Shown here in pieces: positions 18,172 to 27,637 of a stretch of 64,000 bases of DNA. The stretch is from G963663615 sp963663615 (GTDB taxonomy: Bacteria > Bacteroidota > Ignavibacteria > Ignavibacteriales > Melioribacteraceae). The stretch covers positions 1,116,001-1,180,000 of the forward strand of contig OY760517.1 of assembly GCA_963663615.1 (NCBI GenBank), written 5' to 3'. Below the pieces are notes generated by a model, which was given only the letters and a program-made list of their open reading frames with translations, was not told where the DNA came from and searched no databases. Position numbers and translations under genes: made by a program. The first letter of the stretch is position 1, and each line of letters starts with the position of its first letter.

Positions 18172-20055
18172 ATGAAATCAAGAAATAATTATAATCTGAT
18201 AAATAACTTATTTGAAAGCTTTGCAGTAATTAGTGCAGATAATAAGGTGTGTTATATAGGCACAGAATTAAGGGACTTTCTTGCCAAAGGAGAGTTTCTT
18301 GCTGAAGCTGATAAAAGCTTTCAGACTAATACCGCATTGAATAATAAAACTATTATTGATTGCCTGGAAAATTACAGAAAAAACAATAATAATGATTTCG
18401 AAGTAATCGTTCTCCGGGAACAGGAATATATTCTATTCTCCACTGCATCAACCGGTGGAGATATAGTTCTGGCAGAGAAAGAAAAGCTGGCTGATTTTAG
18501 CCAGATAAAACACAAACTCCAGGAAAGGGTAAAAGAGCTTAGATGCCTTTTTGATGTTACGGTTCAACTTGAATCAATATCACCTTTAAAGGATACTTTT
18601 GTACAGCTTGCTAAAATAATAGAGGATGGTTTTCAGCATCCAGCCGATACAGTTGTAAATATTCACGTAGGTAAAGAAGTATATGGTAACAAGGGATGGG
18701 AAGAGAGTGAAGTTTATTCTGTAATGACTTCCGCTATTGTTCCCTGGGAAACAAAAAAGGGCAAAATTGTTGTCTATTTGCTGAATGACGAAGGATTTCT
18801 TGATGAGGAATATAGCCTGGTAGATGAAATTGCGGGCAAAATAACGAGGGCTATTGAGCGTTATGAAAAAACTCGCGATCTTGAAAAACAGAAAAAAATA
18901 CTCCTTTCCAAAAATGAAGCACTTCTTGAATTGACCGAAGAATGTAATAAGCGGCGTGAAAAACTACGTACATTTTTTAGGGCGATTACCGACCGAATTG
19001 TTGTGGTTGACAGAAATTTTGATATAATTATGTCGAATAAGGATGAAATAGGCGAATCCGGGAAATGTTATAACAAACTTTTCGATCTGAATACCAAATG
19101 CAAAAATTGCCCGGCTGAAAAGGTATTTGAAACCGGGGAAGATGAGGAAATGGGAAGGAAAACCGGTCGCTTGTATTACTCATTAAATGCATATCCTATC
19201 ATGAATTCAAAAGGAGAGGTTGACCGCGTTCTTGAAGTTTGCAAGGATATATCAGACCAGAAAATAATGGAAGACCAACTTATTCAGTCCGACAAAATGG
19301 CTTCACTTGGTAAACTTGTTGCTGGTGTAGCTCATGAAATAAATAATCCCAATACATTTATTCTTGGCAATTTAAAGATAGTACAGGAAGCTCTAAATGA
19401 TATTTTCCCTATTCTTGATAAAGTATATGAGGAGGATAACAACCTGAAAATTGCCAGACTTAAGTATCAGTTCTTCAAGGAAAATATCGGAATACTTGTT
19501 GATGATATGGTAAAAGGAGCGAACCGAACTAAAAAGATAGTTGGAGACCTCAGGAATTTTGCCAAAAAAGATGAAGGTTCGCTAACAGATGTAATTAACC
19601 TGAACCAGGTTATAATGAGCAACCTTTCATTAACCAAAAAGCAAATTAAAAAATATGCCGATATCAGACTGGACCTCCAGGATAATTTACCATTGCTTAA
19701 AGGAAATGTTAACAGACTTGAACAGGTGTTGGTTAACCTTGCACTTAATGCAACTGAAGCAATTGACCACGAAAAGGGTATTGTAGAAATAAAAACAGCT
19801 TACAACGAGGAAACGTCTGAAATTTTGCTCAGCGTATCTGATAATGGATGCGGTATGAATAAAGAAGTGGTAAAAAGTATATTCGATCCGTTCTTTACTA
19901 CCAAAAGAAACCGCGGTGGTACGGGGCTCGGACTTTCAATATCCTATGGAATTGTAAAGGATCATAAAGGTACAATAGAGGTGAAATCAATTGTTGGGAA
20001 AGGAACCACTTTTATAATTCATTTCCCCGTGAGCGAAGGAAAACCAAATGGATAA
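18172..20055 (+). CDS. Sensor histidine kinase with a cysteine-bearing PAS domain
   Basis: 627 residues, no membrane segment, so a cytoplasmic sensor. An N-terminal PAS-like region (1-90) is followed by a coiled-coil and a GAF-like domain (about 115-235), a second coiled coil, then a PAS domain (about 265-360) with the cysteine set GKCYNKLFDLNTKCKNCP, a C-x9-C-x2-C pattern that may bind a metal or [Fe-S] cluster or act as a thiol switch. The HisKA domain has phospho-acceptor His in GVAHEINNPNTF (about 390) and the ATPase domain has N-, G1- and G2-boxes (NLALNATEAI, DNGCGM, GTGLGLSI). It begins 4 nt after the StnC-like stop and overlaps the NtrC-like gene by 8 bp. Context suggests it senses redox or nucleotide state and controls this operon. 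Confidence 0.93.
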   Translation: MKSRNNYNLINNLFESFAVISADNKVCYIGTELRDFLAKGEFLAEADKSFQTNTALNNKTIIDCLENYRKNNNNDFEVIVLREQEYILFSTASTGGDIVLAEKEKLADFSQIKHKLQERVKELRCLFDVTVQLESISPLKDTFVQLAKIIEDGFQHPADTVVNIHVGKEVYGNKGWEESEVYSVMTSAIVPWETKKGKIVVYLLNDEGFLDEEYSLVDEIAGKITRAIERYEKTRDLEKQKKILLSKNEALLELTEECNKRREKLRTFFRAITDRIVVVDRNFDIIMSNKDEIGESGKCYNKLFDLNTKCKNCPAEKVFETGEDEEMGRKTGRLYYSLNAYPIMNSKGEVDRVLEVCKDISDQKIMEDQLIQSDKMASLGKLVAGVAHEINNPNTFILGNLKIVQEALNDIFPILDKVYEEDNNLKIARLKYQFFKENIGILVDDMVKGANRTKKIVGDLRNFAKKDEGSLTDVINLNQVIMSNLSLTKKQIKKYADIRLDLQDNLPLLKGNVNRLEQVLVNLALNATEAIDHEKGIVEIKTAYNEETSEILLSVSDNGCGMNKEVVKSIFDPFFTTKRNRGGTGLGLSISYGIVKDHKGTIEVKSIVGKGTTFIIHFPVSEGKPNG

Positions 20056-21418
20056 AATACTAATTATTGATGATAATGAAGCAGTACTTAATTACCTTCG
20101 TATCCTGATTATACAGTCAGGGAAATACGAAGTTGAAACCCTGCAGGATAGCACGCTTGCTCCAAAGCTGCTTGAAGAACAGAAGTTTGATGTGCTTCTG
20201 TTGGATATGGATATGCCTGAGGTAAGCGGTTTGGATATACTGAAAATAATTCGTAAGAAAAAGATTAATATAAGTACCATTGTGCTTACCGGTGTTGAGG
20301 ATATTGATCTTGCAATTACTGCCATGAAGCTCAATACTTATGATTATTTACTTAAACCTGTTGAAGAAGATAGACTTTTTGAAGTAATTGCTTCAGCTAT
20401 ACAAGAAAAACGACTTTCTGAAGCTGAAACTGACCCTATGCAAAAGATTACGCTTGAGGGGTTGAAGCATAAACACGCTTTTGAAAAAATTATAACAGCC
20501 GATGAGAAAATGATTAAAATATTTCATACGGTTGAAAAATTTGCTGTTACCGAAAATAGTGTATTGATATGGGGTGAAAGTGGATCAGGAAAGGAATTTA
20601 TTGCAAGAGCAATTCATGATATAAGTAGCAGAAAGGATAAGCAATTTGTTGCTGTTAATGCCGGATCATTTGCTCAGGAATTATTCTCATCAGAGTTTTT
20701 TGGGTATGAAAAAGGTGCGTTTACTGGTGCTGCATCTAACAAAAGAGGCTTTATTGAGGAAGCCAATGGCGGAACTCTTTTCCTGGATGAGATTGGTGAA
20801 TTATCATTGCCTATTCAGGTTAAATTACTTCGAGTTTTGCAGGAAGAGGAGTTTTACAGACTCGGTTCTACTAAAAATATTAAGGTTGACGTTAGAATAA
20901 TTGCAGCAACCAATAAAAACCTTTTTGAAGAAATTAAAAAGCAGACTTTCAGAAAAGACCTTTTCTTCAGGTTAAATATTAACTCAATTAACCTGCCACC
21001 ATTAAGAGAACGAAAGGGCGATATAGAACTTTTAGCAAATTATTTCCTTAAGAAGTTTAATAAAAAGTATGGTAAAGAAGTTGAGAAGATTTCAGACTCA
21101 ATGCTTAAATTGTTAAAATGTTATCCTTTCCCCGGTAATATAAGAGAACTAATGAACATTATTAACAGTGCTATTATTGTTGAATCTTCAAAAGTTCTGC
21201 ACAAGAAATCACTACCTAACTATTTCCTGAATAATGGTAATTCTCTTGATCATTTTGATGAGTCGGTTGTTCCCTGTTCACTTCAGGAAGCAGAAAAGAA
21301 GCATATAAAAAAAGTTCTGGATTTTACAGATTTTAACAAAACACGTGCTTCGGAAATACTTGGTATTTCAAGAGTAAACCTTATTGCCAAAATTAAAAAG
21401 TTTGCCCTCGAAGAGTAA
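20048..21418 (+). CDS. Sigma-54-dependent NtrC-family response regulator
   Basis: 456 residues: receiver domain (1-120; LIIDDN, phospho-acceptor in LLDMDMP, conserved Lys in LLKPV), AAA+ domain (about 145-380; Walker A GESGSGKEF, GAFTGA loop as EKGAFTGAAS, Walker B GGTLFLDEIGEL, arginine finger FRKDLFFRLN), and a Fis-type helix-turn-helix at the C-terminus (NKTRASEILGISRVNL). The intact GAFTGA loop means it should activate sigma-54 RNA polymerase. It is the natural partner of the upstream kinase, which it overlaps by 8 bp. A sigma-54-like site lies in front of the first gene of this operon. Confidence 0.95.
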   Translation: MDKILIIDDNEAVLNYLRILIIQSGKYEVETLQDSTLAPKLLEEQKFDVLLLDMDMPEVSGLDILKIIRKKKINISTIVLTGVEDIDLAITAMKLNTYDYLLKPVEEDRLFEVIASAIQEKRLSEAETDPMQKITLEGLKHKHAFEKIITADEKMIKIFHTVEKFAVTENSVLIWGESGSGKEFIARAIHDISSRKDKQFVAVNAGSFAQELFSSEFFGYEKGAFTGAASNKRGFIEEANGGTLFLDEIGELSLPIQVKLLRVLQEEEFYRLGSTKNIKVDVRIIAATNKNLFEEIKKQTFRKDLFFRLNINSINLPPLRERKGDIELLANYFLKKFNKKYGKEVEKISDSMLKLLKCYPFPGNIRELMNIINSAIIVESSKVLHKKSLPNYFLNNGNSLDHFDESVVPCSLQEAEKKHIKKVLDFTDFNKTRASEILGISRVNLIAKIKKFALEE

Positions 21419-21420
21419 AA

Positions 21421-21454
21421 TTTCAGGTATTAACAGATAAGCTGATACCTGAAA
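21421..21454 (+). terminator. Hairpin after the redox operon
   Basis: TTTCAGGTAT (21421-21430) pairs perfectly with ATACCTGAAA (21445-21454) across a 14-nt loop, 2 nt after the NtrC-like stop codon. The following T tract is poor, so termination strength is uncertain. Confidence 0.5.
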
Positions 21455-21848
21455 TTCTTAATTAGGTTCTCAAACACCTACTATTTATATATGCTTTTGA
21501 TGACGATTTTTATCTTATTTTAATATTTTATGTTTTGCCTAATCTGATATAATGTTTAGGGCGTTATAAATATCATTTGTTGCCAAAATATCGAAAAATA
21601 AGTCAATAAATTTTTAGTGAACAAAATTACTTACATTATAAGTGATCTATATTACTTATAAGGAAAAATTACAAAAAAAAACAAAACGAAAACTAATTGT
21701 TAGCCGAGGTATAAAATTCAAAATCCATCCATTTGGCAGGAAGTGGCGATTTAAATACTTTTGTTACTGTTGATGTGTGAGCTAATACAAGGTGTAAATT
21801 TTAAGTGTGCATTTAGTGTAAATTGAAAGAATATTTTTCTGTATGCAA
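21455..21848. other. Intergenic region between convergent operons
   Basis: About 390 bp of AT-rich sequence lying between the 3' ends of two convergent operons. No gene, RNA or repeat was recognised in it. Confidence 0.4.
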
Positions 21849-21874
21849 CAAAGGCTCCCTTGCAGGAGCCTTTG
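21849..21874 (-). terminator. Terminator of the minus-strand TonB/ABC/T9SS operon
   Basis: CAAAGGCTCC (21849-21858) pairs with GGAGCCTTTG (21865-21874), 10 bp with a 6-nt loop. It lies 50 nt past the last minus-strand stop and could work on both strands. Confidence 0.75.
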
Positions 21875-21925
21875 TTTGTATGCATAACATCAAGCAGCAT
21901 TATGATGTGAGAGGAAGTATGAAAA

Positions 21926-23866
21926 CTATTTCATTAGCAGCATTTTTTTTGAGGTTACAAATTTGCTACCATCAATACCAGCGGCTGTTATCTGGTAAAT
22001 ATACATTCCCGAGGAAAGCTCGCTTGCATCAAAATTAAACGACTGTACACCTGCTGTAAAATTGTTATCCAGTGCAGTGGCTACTTTTTGACCCAGTGTA
22101 TTATAAATATTTAGTGTTATCTTTGCATCAACAGGTAGGGTAAATTGAATATTTGTTGAAGGGTTAAAAGGATTGGGATAGTTATCTCCCAGCTCATATT
22201 GAGTTAACGAACCAATCAAAACTTCAATTGTATTTGAATATTCGTAATCACCATTATAGTCAATTTGTTTTAATCTGTAATAAATCTTACCGTAAAGAGT
22301 TGAATTATCTGCAAAGGAATAGCTGCTAAAGTTTGCAGTGGTACCATTACCTTTTACAAATCCAACTTTTTCGAAATCAGAATTATCATAGCTCTTTTCA
22401 ATTTCAAAACCGCTATTGTTTAATTCGGTTGCAGTTTTCCATGAAAGTGAAACTACACTATTATTTACATCAGCTGAAAATGAAACCAGTTCAACCGGAA
22501 CAGTATATTCACCAAATCTGGCAATAAATATTTCATCAGAGCCTTGAGAAGTTAATGATGATCCGCCAAAATTAGCAGATTCGCGGAAGCTGCCGGAAAC
22601 ATATAAGTTTGTACCGTAATCGGTAGCACAGGCAAAACCTCTGTCAAGTCCGCTGCCACCAGCGGTATTAACCCAAATAAGGTTACCATCGGTATCAAGC
22701 TTAACAAAAAATGCATCATAATTACCAGCACTTGTAAACTGGTTACTACCAAATGTTGCAGTACCTTTAAACTGTCCTGTACCATAAACATTACCAAGGC
22801 GGTCAACAGCAATACCACTTAAATAATCGGTTTCCGTACCGCCAAATCCAACAGCCCACATGGCGTTACCGGAAGGATCGTATTTGGCGATAAAAGCATC
22901 ATCATTTCCGTTTCCAACTACTTCGTATGAACCAAAAGTGGCAGCACTATCCATAGCACCTGCAACATAAATATTACCAGAATTATCGAGGGCAATTGAG
23001 TTGGGTTCTTCATCTTTTAATCCACCGGCAGTAATAACCATTAGCTGGTTTCCGTTCGGAGCATATTTAACAATGAAAAGATCGTCAGCTCCCTTTGACT
23101 GATATGTTGTTCCGCCAAAGTTTGCTTCAATCGAAAACATACCTGTAAGATAGATATTGCCATCGGTATCAACGGCAACATCATTTGATTCTTCCCCAGA
23201 ATTTGTACCGCCAATATTTTTTGCCCACAGAGCATTTCCGTTATTATCAAACTTTACGACCATACAATCCCTGTTACCATTTGAGGTAAGAGTAATATCA
23301 CCAATTGTAACATCAGATACGGAGGAAGAACCAAAATATCCGGCAACTACAACATTGCCGTCTGCATCAACAGCAATGTCTCGTGGTGAAACCTGAGATG
23401 CTGATGTTGCCTGACGAACCCATTCAGCTTCACCATCGGGATTAAGTTTCATAACAAACATATCCAGATTACCGGCACTTGTTAAACTTGCCGTATCGAT
23501 TTGGGCTGTACCGAAAAAGTGACCGGCAACGTAAATATTACCTTCGTTATCCAGTGCAACACCGTAAACCCTGTCGGTAATTGTACCACCACCGGTTTTA
23601 ACCCACTGGGCAACATGGTTTGAGTCATATTTTGCTATATAGTAATCAACATTACCATTACTTTCGGCGGTTAGGGTACCAAAAGTACCGGTAGCACTAA
23701 ACTCACCGCCAACAAATATATTTCCGTTGTTATCAACTGCAATTGCACTGCCATAGTCCTTACCGGTACCTCCGGCAGTTTCAACATAATTAAATGACTG
23801 GGCTGATATAGCTCCGGTAAATAACAGAACTATTAGTATAAAAATTGTATTTGGTTTTTTTAACAT
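21926..23866 (-). CDS. SBBP-repeat beta-propeller secreted protein with T9SS sorting domain
   Basis: 646 residues. A signal peptide (FILIVLLFTGAISAQ) is followed by about seven to eight SBBP-type propeller repeats of about 53 residues (GIAVDxxGNIYVxGxF ... FIAKYDxxGNxxW) covering residues 20-445, a fibronectin-like beta domain (about 450-555, VSLSWKTATELNNSGFEIEK), and a C-terminal T9SS type A domain (NYPNPFNPSTNIQF ... SGMYIYQI). It is the last gene of the minus-strand operon, 22 bp after the preceding gene. Cargo of the type IX secretion system; a surface binding or structural role is inferred from the propeller, and no catalytic site is seen. Confidence 0.9.
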   Translation of the reverse strand: MLKKPNTIFILIVLLFTGAISAQSFNYVETAGGTGKDYGSAIAVDNNGNIFVGGEFSATGTFGTLTAESNGNVDYYIAKYDSNHVAQWVKTGGGTITDRVYGVALDNEGNIYVAGHFFGTAQIDTASLTSAGNLDMFVMKLNPDGEAEWVRQATSASQVSPRDIAVDADGNVVVAGYFGSSSVSDVTIGDITLTSNGNRDCMVVKFDNNGNALWAKNIGGTNSGEESNDVAVDTDGNIYLTGMFSIEANFGGTTYQSKGADDLFIVKYAPNGNQLMVITAGGLKDEEPNSIALDNSGNIYVAGAMDSAATFGSYEVVGNGNDDAFIAKYDPSGNAMWAVGFGGTETDYLSGIAVDRLGNVYGTGQFKGTATFGSNQFTSAGNYDAFFVKLDTDGNLIWVNTAGGSGLDRGFACATDYGTNLYVSGSFRESANFGGSSLTSQGSDEIFIARFGEYTVPVELVSFSADVNNSVVSLSWKTATELNNSGFEIEKSYDNSDFEKVGFVKGNGTTANFSSYSFADNSTLYGKIYYRLKQIDYNGDYEYSNTIEVLIGSLTQYELGDNYPNPFNPSTNIQFTLPVDAKITLNIYNTLGQKVATALDNNFTAGVQSFNFDASELSSGMYIYQITAAGIDGSKFVTSKKMLLMK

Positions 23867-23888
23867 AACTTACCTTTTTGTTTATTAA

Positions 23889-26114
23889 CTATTTTAGAAG
23901 AATCATTTTTCGGGTTATTGAAATATTACCAGTTCTAACAGAGTAGAAATAAATTCCACTTGTGAGGTTTTCAGCGTTAAAGTTTACTTTGTGTGTACCA
24001 GCCTGCATATTTTTATTTATAAGTGTTTTTAGTTCGCTACCCAGTAGATCATAAACTTTTATGGATACTTTACCTGATTCCGGAATTGTAAAACTTATAG
24101 TGGTAGCAGGGTTAAATGGATTTGGATAGTTTTGATGTACCTCAAAATTTTCGGGCAAATTAACCTGATGTTCTTCAACGTCAGTTACAATTTCATTAGA
24201 ATAAATTGTACTATTATATCCACAAACCCATGCGTTGCCATCTACAACTGATACACTATTTACAGTAACATCCTGATCTATTACAGTTTCATCGGTAACG
24301 TTTATCCAGCTATCACCAGCATCACTGGTATAATAAATTGAAACTGCTGCATCGGTACCAGATTTGGTTCCAACTGCATATCCTGATTGTGAATCGGAAA
24401 ATGACAATCCTGTAATTCGTTCATTTAGTCCGTCAATTTCAATGTAATCCCAATTGGCACCGCCATCTTTTGATTTATACATTGCAGCATTTCCAGCAGC
24501 AATAACGGTTTGTGCATCCAGAAACTCAACTTTTCTTAAATCTGTTAGATCACCACCTGGTAAAGTAGTATTAAAAGATGAAGTTGTCCAGCTTTCTCCG
24601 CCATCTGTAGTATAAACTATACTAAGGTCATCACCAACAATAACACCGTTATTGGTATTGGCAAAATCAACATGACGCATGGTTTCAAAGGTTGTGTTTA
24701 TTTTGCGTGTCCAGGTGTTACCACCATCGGTAGTTCTGTTTATCATATCAACACCGTTGGCAAGTTTACCAACCACAAACCCGAGATTTTCATTAATAAA
24801 TGTTACGCCATAGTTTGTAGTTGAGGGACTGGCAGTATCAGGAATAGAAGCATTCCATGTAGCACCACCATCGGTAGTTTTACTTACAAGACCGTAACTG
24901 TGGGCAGCATAACCAAGGTTTTCGTTTAGGAAGTAAATATCCTGAACATTGGGAGTAACCTTTCCTGTACTTACATAACTTATATCCCAATTTAATCCAC
25001 TATCAGCAGTTTTGAAAAGCAATCCATCGTAACCCGAAGCATAAACAGTACCGGGAGCAGCAATTTCAATATCGTATAAGGATGAAGATGGAACATCGGT
25101 TATAATATCCCAGCTTTCACCAAAATCAGTTGAACGGATCATTAAACCACCACTGCCACTGGCAACCAAAAAGTCTCCATTGCCGGAAATGTGTTTTAGT
25201 GAAGCACCGCAATAATTGTTAACCGGAACCCAGTTTGCACCACCATCAGTAGTTTTTACGGTAACCGAACCTCGACCACCACCACCAACAGCAATCCCAT
25301 CATTTTCATTTTTAAAATATACACTGTAAAGATTATCAAAGGTACGGTTATTTTCATCCTGTGTAAGGTAGCTCCAAGTGCTTCCGCCATCAGTAGTTTT
25401 AAGTAATATGCTTGGTTGCATTCCTATTAACGAACCCCAGCCAACTGCATATCCTGTGTTAGCACTAACCATATATACCCCTCTTATATCGGAGCGGGTA
25501 TAATTAAATCCGCCCAAGGGTGCTTGTGTAGCAACATTCCAGTTTATACCATCCGTTGTATAATATATATTTGCATTTGTTTTACCCGTAACAATTCCGT
25601 TAGTACCAAAAAACGACATGCTCTTTCCATCAACTGGTAAGGTAAACTGTTCAGTCCACAAAGTTCCACCATTTTCGGTATAGTAAATTGCTGAGCCGTT
25701 TCCAGATTCGGCAAGCATCCAAATTTGTTGAGTTGTAGCTGCATGAATTGATATAATACCTCCGGCGGAGCCGGGCATTGAAATAATATTCCAGTTTGCA
25801 CCACCATCAGTAGTGTTGTACAAAATATCTCCACCACCTGCAAAACCATTTTCGGAATCAACAAAATCAACAAAGCTAAGGGAAATTGAATTTTGAGTTT
25901 TAAATACCTCTATCCAGCTTTCTCCACTATCGGTTGATTTATAAATAAAACCGTATGTTCCAACCGCATAACCTGTTTGATTATCAACAAAATCAACGCA
26001 ATTGATGCCTGAAAAACTGCGACTTACCAGTCTATTCCAGTTATCGGTTTGTGCTGACAATGTGGTTGCAAAGCCAACCAGCAGTATTAAAAAATATTTC
26101 AGTATTCTATTCAT
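23889..26114 (-). CDS. YCF48/BNR-type propeller secreted protein with T9SS sorting domain
   Basis: 741 residues with signal peptide (YFLILLVGFATTLSAQ). Residues about 20-640 are repeats with TTDGGxxW and GxAVG cores, like the YCF48/HCF136 photosystem II assembly-factor fold and sialidase Asp-box (BNR) repeats. That fold makes one or more beta-propellers; a sialidase active site is not apparent. The C-terminus is a T9SS type A domain (NYPNPFNPATTISF ... SGIYFYSV). It lies 22 bp upstream of the SBBP protein gene and 20 bp downstream of a barrel protein, so all three are one unit. It is probably exported to the cell surface; ligand unknown. Confidence 0.9.
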   Translation of the reverse strand: MNRILKYFLILLVGFATTLSAQTDNWNRLVSRSFSGINCVDFVDNQTGYAVGTYGFIYKSTDSGESWIEVFKTQNSISLSFVDFVDSENGFAGGGDILYNTTDGGANWNIISMPGSAGGIISIHAATTQQIWMLAESGNGSAIYYTENGGTLWTEQFTLPVDGKSMSFFGTNGIVTGKTNANIYYTTDGINWNVATQAPLGGFNYTRSDIRGVYMVSANTGYAVGWGSLIGMQPSILLKTTDGGSTWSYLTQDENNRTFDNLYSVYFKNENDGIAVGGGGRGSVTVKTTDGGANWVPVNNYCGASLKHISGNGDFLVASGSGGLMIRSTDFGESWDIITDVPSSSLYDIEIAAPGTVYASGYDGLLFKTADSGLNWDISYVSTGKVTPNVQDIYFLNENLGYAAHSYGLVSKTTDGGATWNASIPDTASPSTTNYGVTFINENLGFVVGKLANGVDMINRTTDGGNTWTRKINTTFETMRHVDFANTNNGVIVGDDLSIVYTTDGGESWTTSSFNTTLPGGDLTDLRKVEFLDAQTVIAAGNAAMYKSKDGGANWDYIEIDGLNERITGLSFSDSQSGYAVGTKSGTDAAVSIYYTSDAGDSWINVTDETVIDQDVTVNSVSVVDGNAWVCGYNSTIYSNEIVTDVEEHQVNLPENFEVHQNYPNPFNPATTISFTIPESGKVSIKVYDLLGSELKTLINKNMQAGTHKVNFNAENLTSGIYFYSVRTGNISITRKMILLK

Positions 26115-26134
26115 TTATATACCTCTGTTTATAA

Positions 26135-27619
26135 TTAAAATGTATTAAATTCGTAAAGAGTTAGGGTAAGCAAAGCCGAAACAGCTTCGCGGTATAAACT
26201 GTTATTGCCCGAGTTGCTAACGTGGTTGTAAGACACAGCCATCTCCAGCTTTAATATATCGGGTATCTGATATGCTAACCCGGTAGTTATGTTGTGTTGG
26301 TTGTTGCTTGTTGGCAAGTAAGGGAACAGTAAATCGTTGGAGTAGTCGGAATAAACGTAACCGGCTCTTAGGCTTAACGGACTGTTTAGTTTTAGTTCAC
26401 AACCCAATATTATTGTATTATTTACACTATTCAGATCAGTAAACTTGCTATCGACATGTTTTGAAGAATCAGCATTATATATCCCAATTTTGTATTCAAA
26501 TCCTGTTGTAATTTTTTCGTCAGAATATGAAAAACCAGTTCCTGCAGTTATATTTTGGGTATTCCACTCCCACAGTAATAAACCTAATGTCGGGTTTTTT
26601 GACCAACTTTCCTTTTGTTGATATTCAGTTGTTAGTCCGAATAACCAGTATTGTGAAAATTTATATTGTATTATAAAACTTGCTTCAGAAGTATTGTAGT
26701 TGGTGTAGCCATCCTCATATTCCCTGAATGATTCATTAGTTTTGCTGTTGGTATATGGGATTAACAATTGCGAATAAGCCGAAGTAATTTTACCCGCAAT
26801 AATTGCCTGAAAATTTTTAGCAGGTTTGAACATATACTGCCCGCCATAAAACAGTTTGCGGTAATGATTTTTCTGGGTTACCGAACCGGATGATTTTCGG
26901 ATACTGAATGTTTCACCACGAAAGCGAAATATTTCAACATCGAGTAAGTCGTCACTATCTACATCAATTTTTTCTTGTGCGTCGGTAATACCCAGATTTA
27001 ACCCTGCGGCAGAATTTTCAGAAAAACGATAGGATATACCTAAGCCACCACTTACAAGTCTGTGCAAGATTTCTGCACGGGCATAAGTATCTTTAAGTCC
27101 TTGCGTAATTCCGTAACCGGCAGAAACACCCACGGCAATTTTATCCGAAAGATTAAAGCTGTATATAAATTCAAGCTGCGGACCATGAAAAAGAAAGTTA
27201 CCTGATGTAGTATCTCTAATGAAAAACGGGTCACCACTATAAGTATTGTATTCAAGGGTACGATATACATTTTTACGGCTATCAAAATTGTAGGAAGTTT
27301 TACCGAAAAATGTACCGTTTGCTTTAAGTTTCCTTACCCCTTCAAATGATACACCATAAATGTAATTTCTGGCAGGATCAAATTGTCTTTTTAAGCTACC
27401 TGAAGTACCGGAATAATTAGGAGTAACCTCAAGGTAATCTTTGTTTTTGTCGTTATCCAGCCACGCGGGATTACCAGCGATATCAAACAGATTTAATTGA
27501 TAATCACTATCCTGTATCGAGAAGGATAATCCACCCATAGCGTACCTGCGAACATCCTGAGCGTTTGTACTAATTGTGAACGCCATAAATAAAAATGTAA
27601 CTAATTTTATATATCTCAT
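26135..27619 (-). CDS. Outer-membrane beta-barrel protein (DUF6850-like)
   Basis: 494 residues with signal peptide MRYIKLVTFLFMAFTISTNA, alternating hydrophobic strands along the whole length and a C-terminal aromatic residue (LYEFNTF), all typical of an outer-membrane barrel. It starts with a segment RRYAMGGLSFSI ... GNPAWL that is common in Bacteroidota barrel proteins. It sits between the ABC-transporter genes and the T9SS cargo genes with gaps of about 20 bp. Bacteroides operons with DUF4876 and DUF4857 genes also carry an outer-membrane barrel (DUF6850 type); the match here is inferred from context and form, not alignment. Confidence 0.75.
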   Translation of the reverse strand: MRYIKLVTFLFMAFTISTNAQDVRRYAMGGLSFSIQDSDYQLNLFDIAGNPAWLDNDKNKDYLEVTPNYSGTSGSLKRQFDPARNYIYGVSFEGVRKLKANGTFFGKTSYNFDSRKNVYRTLEYNTYSGDPFFIRDTTSGNFLFHGPQLEFIYSFNLSDKIAVGVSAGYGITQGLKDTYARAEILHRLVSGGLGISYRFSENSAAGLNLGITDAQEKIDVDSDDLLDVEIFRFRGETFSIRKSSGSVTQKNHYRKLFYGGQYMFKPAKNFQAIIAGKITSAYSQLLIPYTNSKTNESFREYEDGYTNYNTSEASFIIQYKFSQYWLFGLTTEYQQKESWSKNPTLGLLLWEWNTQNITAGTGFSYSDEKITTGFEYKIGIYNADSSKHVDSKFTDLNSVNNTIILGCELKLNSPLSLRAGYVYSDYSNDLLFPYLPTSNNQHNITTGLAYQIPDILKLEMAVSYNHVSNSGNNSLYREAVSALLTLTLYEFNTF

Positions 27620-27637
27620 AAATGCAAAACCATAAGC

